NCBI GenBank assembly: GCA_013398175.1
Contig: VZRZ01007772.1
Coordinates: 62,001 to 126,000 of the forward strand
From: Climacteris rufus
Taxonomy: Eukaryota; Chordata; Aves; Passeriformes; Climacteridae
DNA: 64,000 nt
Direction of reading: 5' to 3'
Made by a program: the position numbers and the translations under genes. Below are positions 61,984 to 64,000 of the stretch, piece after piece; the first letter of the stretch is position 1, and every line of letters begins with the position of its first letter. The notes under the pieces were generated by a model. The model ran no database searches, was not told the DNA's origin, and was given only the letters and a program-made list of their open reading frames with translations.

Positions 61984-63735
61984 TTATTTCCACACTTTAA
62001 CAATTCCATCCCGTGATGCAGTTACTATGAACCCCTGTGTGGTCTGGAAAGTGGCGATATCTGTGATAATGTCGTGATGTCCCACCGGGAGAGACTCCGG
62101 CCCCTTCCGAGGGGTCTCATCAGTGGGACCCAGCTTTTGCTTGTTCTGAATTTCCTGTGTAAAAACAAAGTGAGAAATACTATTTACAGAAAGGTGAGCA
62201 TTTGCAAAGAGAAATTGTCACCATATTAGGTTGTCGGTGTAAGAAGACCACAAAACCTCCTCAAACAAACAATCAAACAAAAATACCCAATCATACAACC
62301 TCACACCCTTTGACAGTTCTCTCAGGATTACTCCCTGATTAATTTCTTTTCATCACACACAGCCTAAGTCTTAATCTGAACTGGCATTACAGCTCTTTGA
62401 CTAGGGAAACAATGGGGTTTTTTCTCATATTTATTTCAATGACACTAAGATTTGATATTCCTGTAGGGGAAAAAAAAAAGCTATAGGAACACATACATCT
62501 TGGGTCCCCAAGGTTTTTATAAAAACTGATTCAACAGCATGAATGTAATTGTTTAAAAACTTCTGATGACACACTAAAAGGATACAGTGCATAGGGTAGA
62601 CCCCCACCAACTTTTTCTAGTCACCTTTGAAGTAGCACTCATTCCATTGAACTGAAACAAAACACTGTGCTTTTCAACAACTAGCAACACTGCCAGTTCC
62701 AAGAATCACTGTGAAGGATGTAATAAAAACTGCAGCATTCAGTTACTGTATTATCTTGGTGCCAGTACATCTCACATTGCCTTGCTAAGATCCTACTCAA
62801 AAGACATTCCAAACACTGATCAAAGCCAAAAGTGTTAAAACTCCAGATTTCAATATTCCAAAAGATATAACTCTGGCTTCTGCATTTAAGTAGTATTTGG
62901 TTTGTCTGATTTTGTCAAAAACAAATGATGCTTTTCTTTTAAAGTAACTTCTTCCCAACTGCCTGAAAACGCAACACTGACACCATCCATAAAAAGTAAG
63001 AGTGAGAGAGTTAAGATGAAAGACATCATATAATGAATATAATCCATGGGGCCATCCAGAAGGCAAACAGAATAGGTGTCTGTCAAACAAAGCAAAATAC
63101 CTGAACCACCTCCGTGCCCTCAATTATCTTCCTGTAGTAGGAAACAGACGGGCAATTAGAACTTCCAGCAACAACATATGATCTCTCAGGGTAGGCTAGA
63201 TCCCAAAACCTAGACACAAATAAACAAAATCAATGTGAGATGTTCACTTTCATCAACTTAAAGCAGCTGTTTAAAAGTGCTCTTGCTCTTATGATGAAAA
63301 TGAGCAGGCACAAATGGTATATGATTTCTACACTTAGTGGAAGAGAGCGATACAGAGAAATCTACACTCATATCAAACTCACACATTAGTTATTGTTATG
63401 TTTTTTGTCATGCAGCCCATCAAGAACTCTACAGAAGGATACACAATGAGTTTCAGAGAAGCACCAAGTTCTGTAGTACTTTTGCCAAAAACAATACCCT
63501 CAACTCACTGATGCTTACTAATGAATGTATCTTCAGCATTCCTGTTTCGGCTTCTTGAAGACTGATCAGGCTACGCTAGGCAAAATTTAATACACCAGCA
63601 GGGGTGGAGGGGAGGGTGACAAACAAGGAACTTGTTCGATTATTACCTTATTTTCATGTCCGAACCTGCTGTCAATAATATGGGATTACCAGAAGCTGGA
63701 CTACAGTATATTCCATGGATGCTGTGAGGAGAAGG
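61984..63735 (-). CDS. PIK3R4: Phosphoinositide 3-kinase regulatory subunit 4 / VPS15, last three coding exons (gene continues off the window)
   Basis: Scaffold pseudokinase of the class III PI3K (VPS34) complexes in autophagy and endosomal sorting. Visible - strand exons in transcript order: 63735-63647 (89 nt), 63209-63101 (109 nt) and 62154-61984 (171 nt including stop TAA). Phases are compatible (0 to 2, 2 to 0, 0 to stop). They encode the C-terminal blades of the WD40 propeller: HGIYCSPASGNPILLTAGSD, then FWDLAYPERSYVVAGSSNCP, then the final ASRDGIVKVWK. About 122 C-terminal residues are present and no damage is seen. The remaining exons lie beyond 64000. It is orientated towards the collagen VI relic, as in human. 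Confidence 0.95.
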
Positions 63736-64000
63736 CTAGTAGGGAAAAGGGATATATAAAAATAAACTTATCACCAATAGCTTCAGAAAGGGAATGCATT
63801 CTTTGCCACATTCATCCACCCAATTCCCAAATTTTTCTGGCAATTGCCAAGTCACTTTAATGGGCCATATCTTAAAATATTAATGTAAATTTATCCCTTA
63901 CATTTTAGAGAGCAATGCAACAAATTTAACTCTCCATAATGCTTTTTTTCAAATTTTGGACATGACATTCTCAATGATGGCAAATGAGAGAGATTATTTC

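Noticed and set aside
1..64000. CRISPR arrays, bacterial operons, tRNA or rRNA genes
   Set aside because: The repeats present are vertebrate micro- and minisatellites and transposons, and no tRNA or rRNA signature was recognised.

Overview
The window is vertebrate nuclear DNA and almost certainly avian. It has short CR1 LINE tails ending in the typical ATTCTGTGATT-like terminus, bird-type ERV LTRs, compact introns, and orthologues spliced with consensus GT/AG sites. A passerine is my guess from the LTR types, not something shown. One run of 107 N (36596-36702) is an assembly gap.

Layout. (1) 101-10110, + strand: a complete LZTFL1 gene (10 coding exons, 297 aa, BBSome/ciliary trafficking regulator) with a CpG-rich promoter carrying an X-box-like RFX site, a 3 x 40 bp tandem repeat and a minisatellite just inside intron 1. 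(2) About 6 kb of intergenic DNA without recognisable genes. (3) 17395-29443, + strand: a complete SLC6A20 gene (11 exons, 592 aa, Na+/Cl- dependent imino-acid transporter). LZTFL1 and SLC6A20 are also tandem neighbours in the human 3p21.31 block. (4) 30832-36125, - strand: SNRPD1 (Sm D1). Exons 2-4 are visible and the 14-nt first coding exon is absent, probably inside the gap. It converges on SLC6A20. (5) 36.9-38.06 kb: a two-copy tandem repeat of about 196 bp and an antisense LTR.

(6) 38.1-58.8 kb, + strand, is the least ordinary part. It holds broken remains of a collagen VI locus: the C-terminal end of a COL6A4-type gene with a perfectly preserved Kunitz domain, then 8-18 kb downstream decayed triple-helix exons and a stop- and frameshift-bearing VWA exon of a COL6A5/COL6A6-type gene. 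Between and around them lie a degraded ERV pol region (41.5-44.8 kb) interrupted by an antisense LTR, a further LTR-related fragment, and a sense solo LTR with a near-perfect 6-bp target duplication. (7) 61984-64000, - strand: the last three coding exons of PIK3R4 (VPS15), continuing off the window. The orientation (collagen VI cluster converging on PIK3R4) matches the human COL6A5-COL6A6-PIK3R4 arrangement and independently supports the identity of the collagen relics.

The genes do not form a pathway. The window joins segments that in human lie at 3p21.31 (LZTFL1, SLC6A20), 18q11.2 (SNRPD1) and 3q22.1 (COL6A cluster, PIK3R4). The best candidate for something not previously described is the collagen VI graveyard with one intact Kunitz exon.
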